64,000 nt of DNA from Alistipes sp. (GTDB taxonomy: Bacteria > Bacteroidota > Bacteroidia > Bacteroidales > Rikenellaceae). The notes beneath the pieces are model-generated. The model was not told where the DNA came from, ran no database searches, and worked only from the letters and a program-made list of their open reading frames with translations. Below, one piece after another: positions 1-8,726 of the stretch. Positions within the stretch are counted from its first letter, which is position 1. Every line of letters starts with the position of its first letter. Where the stretch lies: contig JAGBFA010000008.1 of NCBI GenBank assembly GCA_017936685.1, forward strand, positions 1-64,000, in the 5' to 3' direction. The position numbers were made by a program, and so were the translations under genes.

Positions 1-107
1 AAGTAACGTAGCGGCGTCAGGATTTGGCTTCGGCAGGGATTGTAATGGCTTCACGGATTATCGCCACTTCAACCAAAACCCTTGTAACTCAATTCTATCA
101 CTATATC

Positions 108-139
108 TTTCCGCATTTCACTTTTTTGTAGTAACTTTG
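108..139 (+). promoter_or_regulatory. Predicted Bacteroidota-type promoter of nfo
   Basis: A TAACTTTG box at 132-139 fits the Bacteroidota -7 consensus TAnnTTTG. A TTTC at 108-111 lies 20 nt upstream, in the place of the -33 TTTG. The nfo start codon follows 31 nt later. The rest of 1-170 shows no coding region I can support; it may hold the tail of a feature outside the window. Confidence 0.6.
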
Positions 140-170
140 CACATTTAATAAAACGATAAATACGACCGCT

Positions 171-1016
171 ATGAAATACTTTGGAGCACATGTGAGTGCC
201 TCGGGCGGTGTGGAGAACGCTCCGCGCAATGCCCGAGAGATAGGTGCCACGGCATTTGCGCTTTTCACCAAGAACCAACGCCAGTGGCATGCGCCGCAGC
301 TGACCTCTGCACAGATCGAGGCTTTCCGCTCGGCATGCGCCGAGGCGGGCTATGCGCCCGGTGTGATACTGCCGCACGACAGCTACCTTATCAATCTCGG
401 CCACCCCGAGAGGGAGGGTTTGGAGAAGTCGCGCGCGTCGTTCGTCGAGGAGATGCAACGCTGCGAGGCTTTGGGGCTCGACCGCCTGAACTTCCACCCG
501 GGCAGCCATCTGCAAAAGATCACCTCGGTGCAGTCGCTCGACCGCATAGCCGAATCGATCAACATCGCCTTGGAGCAGAGCCGCGGCGTGACGGCCGTCA
601 TCGAGAATACGGCCGGTCAGGGATCCAATCTCGGATTCGCGTTCGAGCATCTGGCCTATATAATCGACAAGGTGGAGGACAAGTCGCGCGTGGGCTACTG
701 CATCGACACATGTCACGCCTTTGCCGCGGGCTACGACCTGCGCACGGCCGAGGCGTGTGAGCGGACGTTTGCCGAGCTTGACAGAGTGGTGGGATTGAAC
801 TACCTGCGCGGCATGCACCTCAACGATGCCATGAAGCCGTTGGGCAGCCATGTCGACCGTCATGCGCCGTTAGGCGATGGCGAGATCGGCTGGGAGTGCT
901 TTCGCTATATAGCAGCCGACAGCCGCTTCGACGATATTCCGCTCATATTGGAGACCCCCGACGAGGCCCGCTGGCCGGAGGAGATTGCGCGGCTCAAAGT
1001 CTTGGCCGGAGTATAA
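171..1016 (+). CDS. nfo: Deoxyribonuclease IV (AP endonuclease, Nfo family)
   Basis: A 281-residue protein, the usual length for bacterial endonuclease IV. It cleaves DNA 5' of abasic sites in base-excision repair, using a trinuclear zinc site in a TIM barrel. Seen in sequence: the N-terminal GAHVSASGG motif (zinc ligand His), FTKNQRQW, the LPHDSY segment, the ENTAGQG motif (Glu zinc ligand), [13 protein letters not shown] and a C-terminal LILETP. The ATG at 171 opens directly on the family N-terminus, MKYFGAHVS. It stands alone: promoter upstream, strong terminator just downstream, and the next operon convergent. Confidence 0.97.
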   Translation: MKYFGAHVSASGGVENAPRNAREIGATAFALFTKNQRQWHAPQLTSAQIEAFRSACAEAGYAPGVILPHDSYLINLGHPEREGLEKSRASFVEEMQRCEALGLDRLNFHPGSHLQKITSVQSLDRIAESINIALEQSRGVTAVIENTAGQGSNLGFAFEHLAYIIDKVEDKSRVGYCIDTCHAFAAGYDLRTAEACERTFAELDRVVGLNYLRGMHLNDAMKPLGSHVDRHAPLGDGEIGWECFRYIAADSRFDDIPLILETPDEARWPEEIARLKVLAGV

Positions 1017-1026
1017 ACGCGACGAC

Positions 1027-1065
1027 ATAGTAAAAGCGCGGAGCATGCCTCCGCGCTTTTACTAT
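1027..1065. terminator. Bidirectional intrinsic terminator between nfo and cydB
   Basis: A perfect 17-bp inverted repeat (1027-1043 pairing with 1049-1065) around a 5-nt loop. The stem has a GC-rich core flanked by AAAA/TTTT, so it gives a hairpin followed by a T-run on either strand. It lies between the convergent ends of nfo and cydB and can serve both. Confidence 0.85.
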
Positions 1066-1077
1066 AAACATATCCGG

Positions 1078-2220
1078 CTAATAGAGGTGGTCGTCGCCCT
1101 CGATCTCCTGACGGGTGATGCGGGTGCGGTTCATCGACCGCCATGCGTACCAGATGTATGCCGCCACGAACGGGATCATGATCGAGACTATACTCATGGC
1201 CGTCAGCGTGAACTCGCTCGACGAGGAGTTGGCTATGGTCAGCGACGACTGCATGTCGGAGAGCGACGGGTAGTAGACCGTCGAGTTCCAGCCCGCCGCG
1301 AGCAGCAGCGCGAAGACCGTGAGCACCGTGCCCGAGCCGCTCCACCATATAGCCTTGCGCGAGCCGCGCCAGCCCAACCATACGCCACACAGCACGGCGG
1401 CAACGCCCGCAAGCAGCATGACGGCCAGATAGGGCATTGCGATGAAGTTGTGCAGATAGAGATACTCCTCCTCGACGATCACTCCGTCGGCCGTAGCACG
1501 CATGCCGCTGCCGAGAAGTATGCTCACTAAAAATACGAGAAATGCCGTGACGAAAGCTCCGGCGGCGCATAACGAACGGCGGCGCGAACGCTCGGCCAGA
1601 TCGTCGTCGTCGATGGTGTTGAGGAAGTAGTGCAGAGCCAGCATGCGCGAGAGGAATACCACGGCCAGCCCTAATGCCCAGTTGCGGTAGTCGGCCAGAG
1701 CCTCCAAGCCGTGCCACGGCGTGGTCCACTGCGAGATGGTGGTGTTGCCGCCCGCGTCGGCCAGATTGAGACGGTCGACGGTGAAGTTGGCTCCCGTGAA
1801 GAGCGTGGCCACGGCCATGCCCAGCAGCAGCGCGCCGGCTATGCCGTTGATGACCAAGAATGCGTTGTAGGTGCGCTCGCCGAAGATATTGGCCGGCTTG
1901 CGGCGATACTCGTAGGCTACGGCCTGTATGACGAACACCAGCAGTATCAGTGTCCAGACGTAGAACGCGCCGCCGAAGCTGGTCGAGTAGAAGAGCGGAA
2001 ACGATGCGAAGAACGCGCCGCCGAAGGTAACCAGCGTGGTGAACGTGAACTCCCACTTGCGCCCCAAGGCATTGACTATCATCGTGCGCTGCGCCTCGCT
2101 ACGACCCATGGCGTAGAGCAGCCCCTGTCCGCCCTGCACGAACAGCAGAAAGACGAGCAGCGCGCCCAAAAGCGATATGATCGCCCACCAGTAGTGTTGC
2201 AAAAGTTGTAAAGTATCCAT
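1078..2220 (-). CDS. cydB: Cytochrome bd quinol oxidase subunit II
   Basis: A 380-residue integral membrane protein, typical length for CydB. With CydA it forms the inner-membrane cytochrome bd oxidase, which reduces oxygen to water using menaquinol and protects anaerobes from trace oxygen. Visible: an N-terminal hydrophobic helix with a WWAIISLLGALL start, GQGLLY, about eight hydrophobic segments, and the C-terminal IPFVAAYIWYAWRSM helix. It lies 5 nt downstream of cydA on the same strand and ends at the shared terminator, so it is the last gene of a DUF4492-cydA-cydB operon. Confidence 0.96.
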   Translation of the reverse strand: MDTLQLLQHYWWAIISLLGALLVFLLFVQGGQGLLYAMGRSEAQRTMIVNALGRKWEFTFTTLVTFGGAFFASFPLFYSTSFGGAFYVWTLILLVFVIQAVAYEYRRKPANIFGERTYNAFLVINGIAGALLLGMAVATLFTGANFTVDRLNLADAGGNTTISQWTTPWHGLEALADYRNWALGLAVVFLSRMLALHYFLNTIDDDDLAERSRRRSLCAAGAFVTAFLVFLVSILLGSGMRATADGVIVEEEYLYLHNFIAMPYLAVMLLAGVAAVLCGVWLGWRGSRKAIWWSGSGTVLTVFALLLAAGWNSTVYYPSLSDMQSSLTIANSSSSEFTLTAMSIVSIMIPFVAAYIWYAWRSMNRTRITRQEIEGDDHLY

Positions 2221-2225
2221 AGTCG

Positions 2226-3794
2226 TTACCGTTTTTCGTTATCGGGACCTATTTTGATCTGCTTGAACATGATGCTCAATTCGGCGGCTAAAAGTGCCGT
2301 GAACAGTGCCAGGAAGATGAAGAATGTCACCATCACCGAGGTGCTGCCTATGCGCGAGGCGGCTGCCGATACGGGCATCATGTCCTGTATGGCCCATGGT
2401 TGGCGTCCCACCTCGGCTATGATCCAGCCGGCCTGCGAGGCCAGATAGGCGAGCGGAATGAGCAGTATCAGACAGCGCAGCAGCCACCGCTTGTCGGCCA
2501 GGCGGTCGCGGCGGTTGAGCCACCACACCAGTGCGAAGGCGAGTATCAGCAGCGTGCCCACGCCCACCATCACGCGGAACGAGTAGAACAGAAGCGGCAC
2601 GTTGGGCACCAGCTCCTCGGGTGTTGCGATATATCCGTAGCCGAAATATGCGAAGTACTCCGAGAGGAACTCCCTGCCCTCCGGGGTATCGGGGTCGAAC
2701 TTGCGCCGCACCTTGGCTATGACCTCCTCGTCGCCGGCCGTCTTGGCCTCTTTGTAGCGTTCCAGCTCGGCTACGGCCACGCGTCCGCGGCGCATCTTCT
2801 CCTCAGCCGACATGATGCCCTGCTCGGGGTTGCCGTCGAGCAGGTCGTTGATGCCGGCCACGTAGGCCTCCGAGTCGCGGAAGCTCATCACCGACAGCAT
2901 CTTGGGAATATCTATCTTGAAGTAGAACGCGTCGTCGTTCGACGTGCGCTCCTCTTCGGGGCGCACGATGCCGATGACCGTCAGCGGCGCACCCTGCTCA
3001 CCGTCGTAGAGACCCTCCATGGCGGCTAACTTCATGGGCTGGTATTTGGCCACCACGGCACCCGACCGGTCGCCCGTGAATGCCGCAACGATCGAGAACA
3101 CCAATCCGAATACCGAGGCGATGGCTATGCTGTGACGCGCCATCTTGCGTTCGCGGCCGCGCAGCAGATACCACGCGCTGATGCCTATTACCACCGCCGC
3201 CGCAAGGGCGAACGACGAGGTTACGGTGTGTGTGAACTTGTCGATGGCCACGGGCGACAGCAGCACGTCCCAGAACGAGGTCATCTCGTTGCGCACCGTT
3301 TCCAGATTGAACGTGCAGCCCGTTGGATACTGCATCCACGCGTTGGCCACTAATATCCACAGTGCCGAGAGGTTGGCTCCGATAGCCGTAAGCCATGTCG
3401 AGGCCAGATGGAATCCCTTGCTCACCTTGTTCCAGCCGAAGAACATCACGGCGATGAAGGTGCTCTCCATGAAGAAGGCCATGATGCCCTCTATGGCCAG
3501 CGGCGCGCCGAATATGTCGCCCACGAAGTGGGAGTAGTTCGACCAGTTGGTGCCGAACTCGAATTCGAGGATAATGCCCGTGGCCACGCCTATGGCGAAG
3601 TTGATGCCGAATATGCGCATCCAAAACTTGGTCGTCCGTTTCCAGAACTCGTCGCCCGAGATGTAATACTTGGTCTCCATGAAGGCTATCATGAAGCTCA
3701 GTCCCAGCGTCAGCGGAACGAACAGCCAGTGATATATGGCCGTCAGTGCGAATTGCGCCCGCGACCAGTCCACCGTTTGTAAAAAATCATTCAT
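2226..3794 (-). CDS. cydA: Cytochrome bd quinol oxidase subunit I
   Basis: A 522-residue subunit that carries the hemes and the quinol site. Seen: the N-terminal helix with His22 in YHWLF (a heme ligand in the family), the FGINFAIGVATG segment, the EGIMAFFMES block and the GRQPW motif near the C-terminus that marks CydA. The Q-loop region between helices 6 and 7 is present. The start codon overlaps the end of the DUF4492 gene by 8 nt, implying translational coupling, and cydB follows at once. Confidence 0.97.
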   Translation of the reverse strand: MNDFLQTVDWSRAQFALTAIYHWLFVPLTLGLSFMIAFMETKYYISGDEFWKRTTKFWMRIFGINFAIGVATGIILEFEFGTNWSNYSHFVGDIFGAPLAIEGIMAFFMESTFIAVMFFGWNKVSKGFHLASTWLTAIGANLSALWILVANAWMQYPTGCTFNLETVRNEMTSFWDVLLSPVAIDKFTHTVTSSFALAAAVVIGISAWYLLRGRERKMARHSIAIASVFGLVFSIVAAFTGDRSGAVVAKYQPMKLAAMEGLYDGEQGAPLTVIGIVRPEEERTSNDDAFYFKIDIPKMLSVMSFRDSEAYVAGINDLLDGNPEQGIMSAEEKMRRGRVAVAELERYKEAKTAGDEEVIAKVRRKFDPDTPEGREFLSEYFAYFGYGYIATPEELVPNVPLLFYSFRVMVGVGTLLILAFALVWWLNRRDRLADKRWLLRCLILLIPLAYLASQAGWIIAEVGRQPWAIQDMMPVSAAASRIGSTSVMVTFFIFLALFTALLAAELSIMFKQIKIGPDNEKR

Positions 3795-4014
3795 ACGTTA
3801 CAGTATCGTTATGAGTTGTAAGTTGTTGCAAAACCTCGTCGCCGCGCTCCTCCGCGTTCGACCCTTGCAATGTCGGCTGAAAGAAGAAGAGCCGCAGCAC
3901 CGCGAAAATCACCGCCAGCTTGATCAATATTATTATCCACAGCGTCCGCCCGACGGTCATGTTCCTGAATCCGTCGATGTAGAATCGTGCTATTTTCTTT
4001 ACTGCGGCCAGCAT
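3787..4014 (-). CDS. DUF4492 small membrane protein upstream of cydA
   Basis: A short protein (75 residues from the ATG at 4014; an in-frame GTG start at 4083 would add a non-hydrophobic leader and is less likely). It has one hydrophobic segment (IIILIKLAVIFAVLRLFFF) after a basic/aromatic stretch (KKIARFYIDGFRNM). This matches DUF4492, a family found next to cydAB in Bacteroidota. Its role is unknown; by position it may be an assembly or accessory subunit of cytochrome bd, comparable in place to CydX. The 3' end overlaps cydA. No confident promoter or terminator was seen in 4015-4166. Confidence 0.8.
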   Translation of the reverse strand: MLAAVKKIARFYIDGFRNMTVGRTLWIIILIKLAVIFAVLRLFFFQPTLQGSNAEERGDEVLQQLTTHNDTVTYE

Positions 4015-4166
4015 CTGTTCTTGAATATTATGGCACTGTCGAAGATACGAATAATGTGGCGCAAAAACAACTCCTGTACCCATTTTTTTACCCGATAGCG
4101 ATAAAATAGTTCATCAGCTTGGGGTGCAGGGCGTGCACGGGCGATTTGCTCATCGGCCGGACAACG

Positions 4167-5051
4167 TCAGATCACGATGCGTTTCTTGACGAACTGTTCG
4201 CGGAACTGCTGCGGGGTGAAGCCGCGCAGACGCTTGAATATACGGTTGAAGTTGGATATGTTGTTGAACCCGCATTTGTAGGCTATGTCGGCTATGGAGT
4301 TGGTCGGCTCGTCGACTAAAAGGCGTGCCACGGCACTGACGCGTATCTCGTTCAGACAGTCGATGAAGTTCTTGCCCGTGCGCAGCTTGATGAAGCGGCT
4401 GAACGACGAGGTGCTCATGTTGACTATTGCGGCCGCATCGGCGAGCGATATGTGTTCGCCGTAGTGTTGTTCGAGATACTCCATGACCATCTTCACGCGG
4501 CGTGAGTCGTAGACGGTGACACCGGAGGAGAACATCTGGTGCGAGAGCACTTCGCTGCCGTCGTCGAGCGAGAGCGTGTGCAGCAGACGCAGGAATATGA
4601 GCATCGAGTTGAACGGATCGGTCGAGGCGAGCAGTTCGGAGAGTATGGGCTTGATGTTGATGATGGTCGGGCGCGAAAAGGCCAGCCCGTGGGTGGCGCG
4701 CTCGAACATCTGACGAATGAACCGGAACTGCTTTTTGCCGAACAGACCGCCGTCGAACAGGTCGGAGTTCATCTGTATGGTGATCTCGTATATGTCTTTC
4801 GAGCGGCAGTTGTGGTCGACCCATGCGTGTTCCAAGTTGGGCGAGGTGATGAGCACCAGTTCCAGATCGTCGATCTCGGAGGTGTGGTCGCCCACGATGC
4901 GCTGCGCGCCGCGGGCATTTTCGATGTAGTTCAGCTCGTAGAGCGAATGTATGTGTATGGGAAAGTTGAACGAGGTCTTGTGTCGTTCGAATATGGCGAA
5001 ACTCTCCTCCGCATTGACGGGCGGAACCTCCGTAAGGATAGAACTTGTCAT
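4167..5051 (-). CDS. AraC-family transcriptional regulator of the mannan locus
   Basis: A 294-residue one-component regulator. The N-terminal ~100 residues look like an AraC cupin sensor (HIHSLYELNYI, then a region of alternating hydrophobic strands). The C-terminal ~100 residues hold two helix-turn-helix motifs (ISLADAAAIVNMSTSSFSRF, then NSIADIAYKCGFNNISNFNR) and the typical GFTPQQFREQF end. The ATG at 5051 shares a 4-nt ATGA overlap with the stop of the GH26 gene, so the two are co-transcribed. The open frame continues far upstream only because it shadows GH26. It probably senses a mannan-derived sugar and acts on the 6176-6428 divergent region; the ligand is inference. Confidence 0.92.
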   Translation of the reverse strand: MTSSILTEVPPVNAEESFAIFERHKTSFNFPIHIHSLYELNYIENARGAQRIVGDHTSEIDDLELVLITSPNLEHAWVDHNCRSKDIYEITIQMNSDLFDGGLFGKKQFRFIRQMFERATHGLAFSRPTIINIKPILSELLASTDPFNSMLIFLRLLHTLSLDDGSEVLSHQMFSSGVTVYDSRRVKMVMEYLEQHYGEHISLADAAAIVNMSTSSFSRFIKLRTGKNFIDCLNEIRVSAVARLLVDEPTNSIADIAYKCGFNNISNFNRIFKRLRGFTPQQFREQFVKKRIVI

Positions 5052-6175
5052 CGGCGCAGCGAGGTTTTGAGTGAGTTGTAGCCGCCGAGCATCAGCACGT
5101 CGTCGCGCGAGGCCAAGCGGCGCATGTCCTCGGCCGACGAATGCGACGGATAGCTTGCGTAGAAGTGTCCCTCGCGGTCGTGGGCGTTGCGCCACAGCAG
5201 AGCGTGACTGCAACCGGTGCCGCAGATGTATTGTGCGAGCACCTCGGTGAACCAGTCGCTTTGCGGTATGCCCTCGTAGCCGCACTCGCACACGGCCCAT
5301 ATCTTGCCGTGGCTGCGGGCGAAGGCGGCGGCCGTCTCCGATTTGGTCTTCATCTGGGCGAGGAACTCCTCGGCTGTGCCGTATTGGTATATGTCGAAGC
5401 CCACTATGTCGACATAGTCGTCGCCCGGGTAACGCTCGGCGAACTCCTCTTCGTCGGTGTAGTCGGCCATGGAGTAGGCCACGATGATGTTGTGCACGCC
5501 GCGCGAGCGCAGATGATCGATCGTCTCGCGCCACAGGGTCTTGTAATCCTCCGTGCGGCACAGCTTCGCGCCCCACCAGAACCAGCTGCCCGACATCTCG
5601 TGATAGGGGCGGAATATGACGGGTATCGGCTCGCCCCGATCGTCGGTCAGACTCAGCAGGAAGTCGGCCGCACGGTCGAGCCATGCCATGTAAGCCTCGT
5701 GCAGCTCTCCTCCCGAGATTATAGATGCCACCACCTCGTCGGACGACACGTCCCACGAGTCGCCGCCCGTCAGAGGATTGCGCGGGTGCCACGAAAAGGC
5801 GTTTATGCCGCCCTGCCGGTGGACGAAGCGTATGTTGTCGCGCATGCGGCAGAACTCCACGCCGTCGAGGTTGCGCACCGAATCGGCGCACTCGATCTGC
5901 CCCAGATCCCAGCCGAACAGAGCGGGGTAGTCGCCGCAGACATCGCGCACGTCGCTGCGGCGCGTACCCGTGTCGACCCAGCCCACTCCATACGACAGAT
6001 CGTCCTGATGTCCGAGCATCACGCCGTGCTCGGCCGAGCGCGTCATCATGTCGTATAGCTCCGTTGCGGCGGCCGTGGCCTCCGCGTCGCACAGCTTGGA
6101 AGAGTGTCGGTCGGGGGTTGAGGTGCAGGCTGCGGTCGCTGTTGCGGCTATCATGGCAAGTATGGTTTTATTCAT
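5048..6175 (-). CDS. GH26 endo-beta-1,4-mannanase, lipoprotein (first copy)
   Basis: A 375-residue GH26 enzyme that hydrolyses beta-1,4-mannosidic bonds, probably releasing mannobiose. The N-terminus is a lipoprotein signal with lipidation Cys17 (ATATAAC). Catalytic landmarks: His192-Glu193 in FRPYHEMSGSWFWW (acid/base) and Glu297 in WAVCECGYEG (nucleophile). HPRNPLTGG and [13 protein letters not shown] are further family motifs. Residues after Cys17 are not acidic (TSTPDRHSS), so a periplasmic rather than surface location is plausible. It is transcribed divergently from the rest of the locus, with the araC gene overlapping its 3' end. Confidence 0.93.
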   Translation of the reverse strand: MNKTILAMIAATATAACTSTPDRHSSKLCDAEATAAATELYDMMTRSAEHGVMLGHQDDLSYGVGWVDTGTRRSDVRDVCGDYPALFGWDLGQIECADSVRNLDGVEFCRMRDNIRFVHRQGGINAFSWHPRNPLTGGDSWDVSSDEVVASIISGGELHEAYMAWLDRAADFLLSLTDDRGEPIPVIFRPYHEMSGSWFWWGAKLCRTEDYKTLWRETIDHLRSRGVHNIIVAYSMADYTDEEEFAERYPGDDYVDIVGFDIYQYGTAEEFLAQMKTKSETAAAFARSHGKIWAVCECGYEGIPQSDWFTEVLAQYICGTGCSHALLWRNAHDREGHFYASYPSHSSAEDMRRLASRDDVLMLGGYNSLKTSLRR

Positions 6176-6209
6176 GGCAAAAATAGTATTAAAATTTAAT
6201 TACGGTTGT

Positions 6210-6230
6210 ACAAAATTACAGTAATTTTGT
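6210..6230. promoter_or_regulatory. 21-bp perfect palindrome holding two opposed -7 boxes
   Basis: ACAAAATTAC at 6210-6219 and GTAATTTTGT at 6221-6230 form a perfect 10-bp inverted repeat around one base. Each arm contains a TAATTTTG -7 box, one per strand. The leftward box sits about 36 nt before the GH26 start at 6175. The same AGTAATTTTG string recurs at 6394-6403 before the GH5 gene. Confidence 0.65.
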
Positions 6231-6395
6231 GTAACTTAGTTGTATTATTTTGACTTAATGTGATACTATTGTGGCGCACAGCATAAATTTATTGCTGATT
6301 ATCAATATGGGTTTAAAAGTTAACTATTATTTAATGATGGGATTATAGTATTATTATGTGGTAAAATAATATTAATGCGCTGTCTATATATATAG

Positions 6396-6403
6396 TAATT
6401 TTG
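6396..6403 (+). promoter_or_regulatory. -7 box of the rightward mannan operon
   Basis: TAATTTTG matches TAnnTTTG exactly and lies 25 nt before the first possible start codon of the GH5_7 gene. No good -33 TTTG is visible at the expected distance, which would fit a promoter that needs an activator such as the adjacent AraC protein. Confidence 0.6.
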
Positions 6404-6428
6404 CATTGTCGAAAAACCTAAAACTGAC

Positions 6429-7739
6429 TTGACTTTGAAACAACTGTTTGCGATCGCGGCTGCCGCATTGCTGGCGATCGGCTGCTCGACCCCCCCCCAC
6501 GATAACGGCGCAGAAGGCTTCGTCTGCGTCGATCACGGGCAATTCGTGATCGGCGGCAAACCCTATTATTTCATAGGTACCAACTTCTGGTACGGACCCA
6601 TTCTCGCCTCCGAGGGCGAGGGCGGCGACCGCGAGCGTCTCTCGGCCGAACTCGATGCCATGCAGGCTGCGGGCATCGACAACCTGCGTGTGCTGGTGGG
6701 TGCCGACGGCGATTGCGGCGTGCCGTCGAAGATCGAACCTACGTTGCAGCGCGCTCCGGGCGTCTACGACGAAGCCCTGCTCGACGGGCTGGACTACTTC
6801 ATGGCCGAGATCGGCCGCCGCGGCATGAAGGCGGTGCTCTATCTCAACAACTCGTGGGAGTGGAGCGGCGGCTATTCGCAGTATCTGGCGTGGGCGCGCG
6901 GCGATCGTGCCCCCGTGCCGAGCGTCGACGGCTGGCCGGCATATATGGCATACGCCGAGGAGTTCATGCGCGACGAGCGTGCGCAGCAGCTCTTCGCCGA
7001 CCATGTGCGTTTCATCTTAACGCGCACCAACCGCTATACGGGTGTGAAATATACCGACGATCCTGCCATCTTCTCGTGGCAGATCGGCAACGAACCGCGC
7101 GCCTTCTCCGACGACAACAAGGAGGCTTTCGCCGAGTGGATAGCCTCGACGGCGCGTCTTATCCGCGAACTGGATCCCAACCACATGATATCGACCGGCT
7201 CGGAGGGCAAGCACGGCTGCGAGCAGGACACCGCGCTGTGCGAGCGTATCCACTCCACGCCCGAAATATCTTATATCAACTGCCATATATGGCCCTACAA
7301 CTGGGGCTGGATCACAGCCGAGGGCATGGCATCGCAGCTCGACGAGGCCAAACGTCTGACTGCTGCCTATCTTGCGGAGCATATGGCAATGGGCGAGCGG
7401 TTAGGCAAGCCCGTGGTGGTCGAGGAGTTCGGCTTCCCGCGCGACGGCATGGGCTTCTCTGCCGCTACTCCTGTCGAGTGCCGCGACTCCTATTATAAAT
7501 ATATATTCTCGATGGTCGAGCGGTCGGCGGCCGAGGGCGGCCGGCTGGCCGGCTGCAACTTCTGGGGCTGGGGCGGTGAGGCCACTCCGCCGTCGGACCA
7601 CATCTTCTGGCAGCGCGGCGACGACTATATGTGCGATCCGGCGCAGGAGGAGCAGGGGCTCAACTCGGTGCTGTCGACCGACGGATCGACGATAGCCATC
7701 GTCGCCGAGTCCAACCGTAAACTGCAAGAGAGGGAGTAG
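6429..7739 (+). CDS. GH5 (subfamily 7-like) endo-beta-mannanase lipoprotein
   Basis: A 436-residue enzyme with a lipoprotein signal (lipidation Cys19, AAALLAIGC) and a GH5 catalytic barrel. It opens with the GKPYYFIGTNFWYG motif typical of GH5_7 mannanases. The acid/base is Glu222 in WQIGNEPRAFS; the nucleophile is in VVVEEFGFPRD (Glu332/333). It is predicted to cut beta-mannan backbones. No ATG precedes the signal peptide: the start must be TTG at 6429 or, equally possible, TTG at 6435 (giving MKQLFAIAA). It is the first gene of the rightward operon and is followed 6 nt later by another GH5. Confidence 0.9.
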   Translation: MTLKQLFAIAAAALLAIGCSTPPHDNGAEGFVCVDHGQFVIGGKPYYFIGTNFWYGPILASEGEGGDRERLSAELDAMQAAGIDNLRVLVGADGDCGVPSKIEPTLQRAPGVYDEALLDGLDYFMAEIGRRGMKAVLYLNNSWEWSGGYSQYLAWARGDRAPVPSVDGWPAYMAYAEEFMRDERAQQLFADHVRFILTRTNRYTGVKYTDDPAIFSWQIGNEPRAFSDDNKEAFAEWIASTARLIRELDPNHMISTGSEGKHGCEQDTALCERIHSTPEISYINCHIWPYNWGWITAEGMASQLDEAKRLTAAYLAEHMAMGERLGKPVVVEEFGFPRDGMGFSAATPVECRDSYYKYIFSMVERSAAEGGRLAGCNFWGWGGEATPPSDHIFWQRGDDYMCDPAQEEQGLNSVLSTDGSTIAIVAESNRKLQERE

Positions 7740-7745
7740 CAGACT

Positions 7746-8714
7746 ATGATAAAAACCGTTATATATATATGTACGATGCTGGTCGCCGCCGCGGCCGGCA
7801 TTGCGCCGCTTTCGGCCGTCGAGCCGCTGGCCGTGCGCGGAGGCAAGATGGTAGGTGTTGAGAGCGGCGAGCCGCGTGCACTGCACGGCGTATCGCTGGC
7901 ATGGCACCACTTCGCCGACAAATACTACAACCGCGAGGTCATATCGACGCTGCACAGCACGTGGGGTGTCGATGTGGTACGCGCCGCCATAGGCGTGGAG
8001 TTGGAGAACTGCTACGACGCCGATCCCGAGCGTGCCATGCGCGCGCTGCGCTCGGCTGTCGATGCCGCCGTCGAGGAGGATTGCTACGTGGTGGCCGACT
8101 GGCATTGTCACCATATCCGCACCGCCGAGGCCGTGGAGTTCTTCCGCACGGTTGCCTCGGAGTACGGTCATCTGCCCAATCTGATCTACGAGATATACAA
8201 CGAGCCGGAGTACGACACGTGGGACGAGGTGAAGGCCTACGCCGAGCAGGTCATAGCGGCCATACGCGAGATCGATCCCGACAATGTGATCATCGTGGGC
8301 TGCCCGCACTGGGATCAAGATGTCGACATCGTGGCCGACTCGCCGATCGAGGGCTTCGACAACCTCATCTATTCGTTCCATTTCTATGCCGATACCCATC
8401 GTCAGGCCAACATGGACCGCTGCGACTACGCGCTGTCGAAGGGCCTGCCGCTGATAATATCGGAGTGCGGGGCGATGGACCATCTGGGCGGCGGCGTGAT
8501 CAACTACGAGTGGTGGGGACGCTGGGTCGACTGGGCGCGGCGCAACTCCGTGGGCTGGATAGCGTGGTCGCTCTCGGACAAGGTGGAGACATGCTCGATG
8601 CTGCGCCACGGCGCACCGACCGACGGAGAGTGGTCGCTGGACGATCTGAAAGACTGGTCGCTGCTGGTCATCAGCTCGCTCAAACGCGAACGTAATATCG
8701 ATAACGAAAAATAA
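7746..8714 (+). CDS. GH5 family endo-glycanase (subfamily 2-like), secreted
   Basis: A 322-residue protein with an N-terminal signal peptide (about 24 residues) and a single GH5 domain. Acid/base Glu153 lies in LIYEIYNEPEY, the nucleophile Glu240 in PLIISECGAMD, and IAWSLSDK near the C-terminus resembles GH5_2 endoglucanases. In a mannan locus it may cleave glucose-containing stretches of glucomannan or act as another mannanase; the substrate cannot be fixed from sequence alone. It differs clearly from the preceding GH5 gene, so it is not a recent duplicate. It is separated by 6 and 12 nt from its neighbours. Confidence 0.82.
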   Translation: MIKTVIYICTMLVAAAAGIAPLSAVEPLAVRGGKMVGVESGEPRALHGVSLAWHHFADKYYNREVISTLHSTWGVDVVRAAIGVELENCYDADPERAMRALRSAVDAAVEEDCYVVADWHCHHIRTAEAVEFFRTVASEYGHLPNLIYEIYNEPEYDTWDEVKAYAEQVIAAIREIDPDNVIIVGCPHWDQDVDIVADSPIEGFDNLIYSFHFYADTHRQANMDRCDYALSKGLPLIISECGAMDHLGGGVINYEWWGRWVDWARRNSVGWIAWSLSDKVETCSMLRHGAPTDGEWSLDDLKDWSLLVISSLKRERNIDNEK

Positions 8715-8726
8715 ACGATCGAAGAT

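Larger units (their letters stand above)
6176..6428. promoter_or_regulatory. Divergent AT-rich control region of the mannan locus
   Basis: A 253-nt gap, far richer in A/T than the surrounding genes, between the two oppositely transcribed arms. It contains three copies of the -7 box TAATTTTG: reverse strand at 6218-6211, forward at 6222-6229, forward at 6396-6403. It also has a perfect palindrome at 6210-6230 and a weaker inverted repeat (TATTATT 6349-6355 / AATAATA 6365-6371). This is the natural binding place for the AraC-type regulator, though no specific operator can be proven by eye. Confidence 0.7.

Noticed and set aside
69-863. Reverse-strand frame opposite nfo
   Set aside because: Shadow of the nfo gene with no recognisable family.
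5052-6092. N-terminal extension of the AraC regulator up to 6092
   Set aside because: This part is an out-of-frame shadow of the GH26 gene; the AraC family N-terminus starts at the ATG at 5051, which overlaps the GH26 stop in the usual ATGA way.
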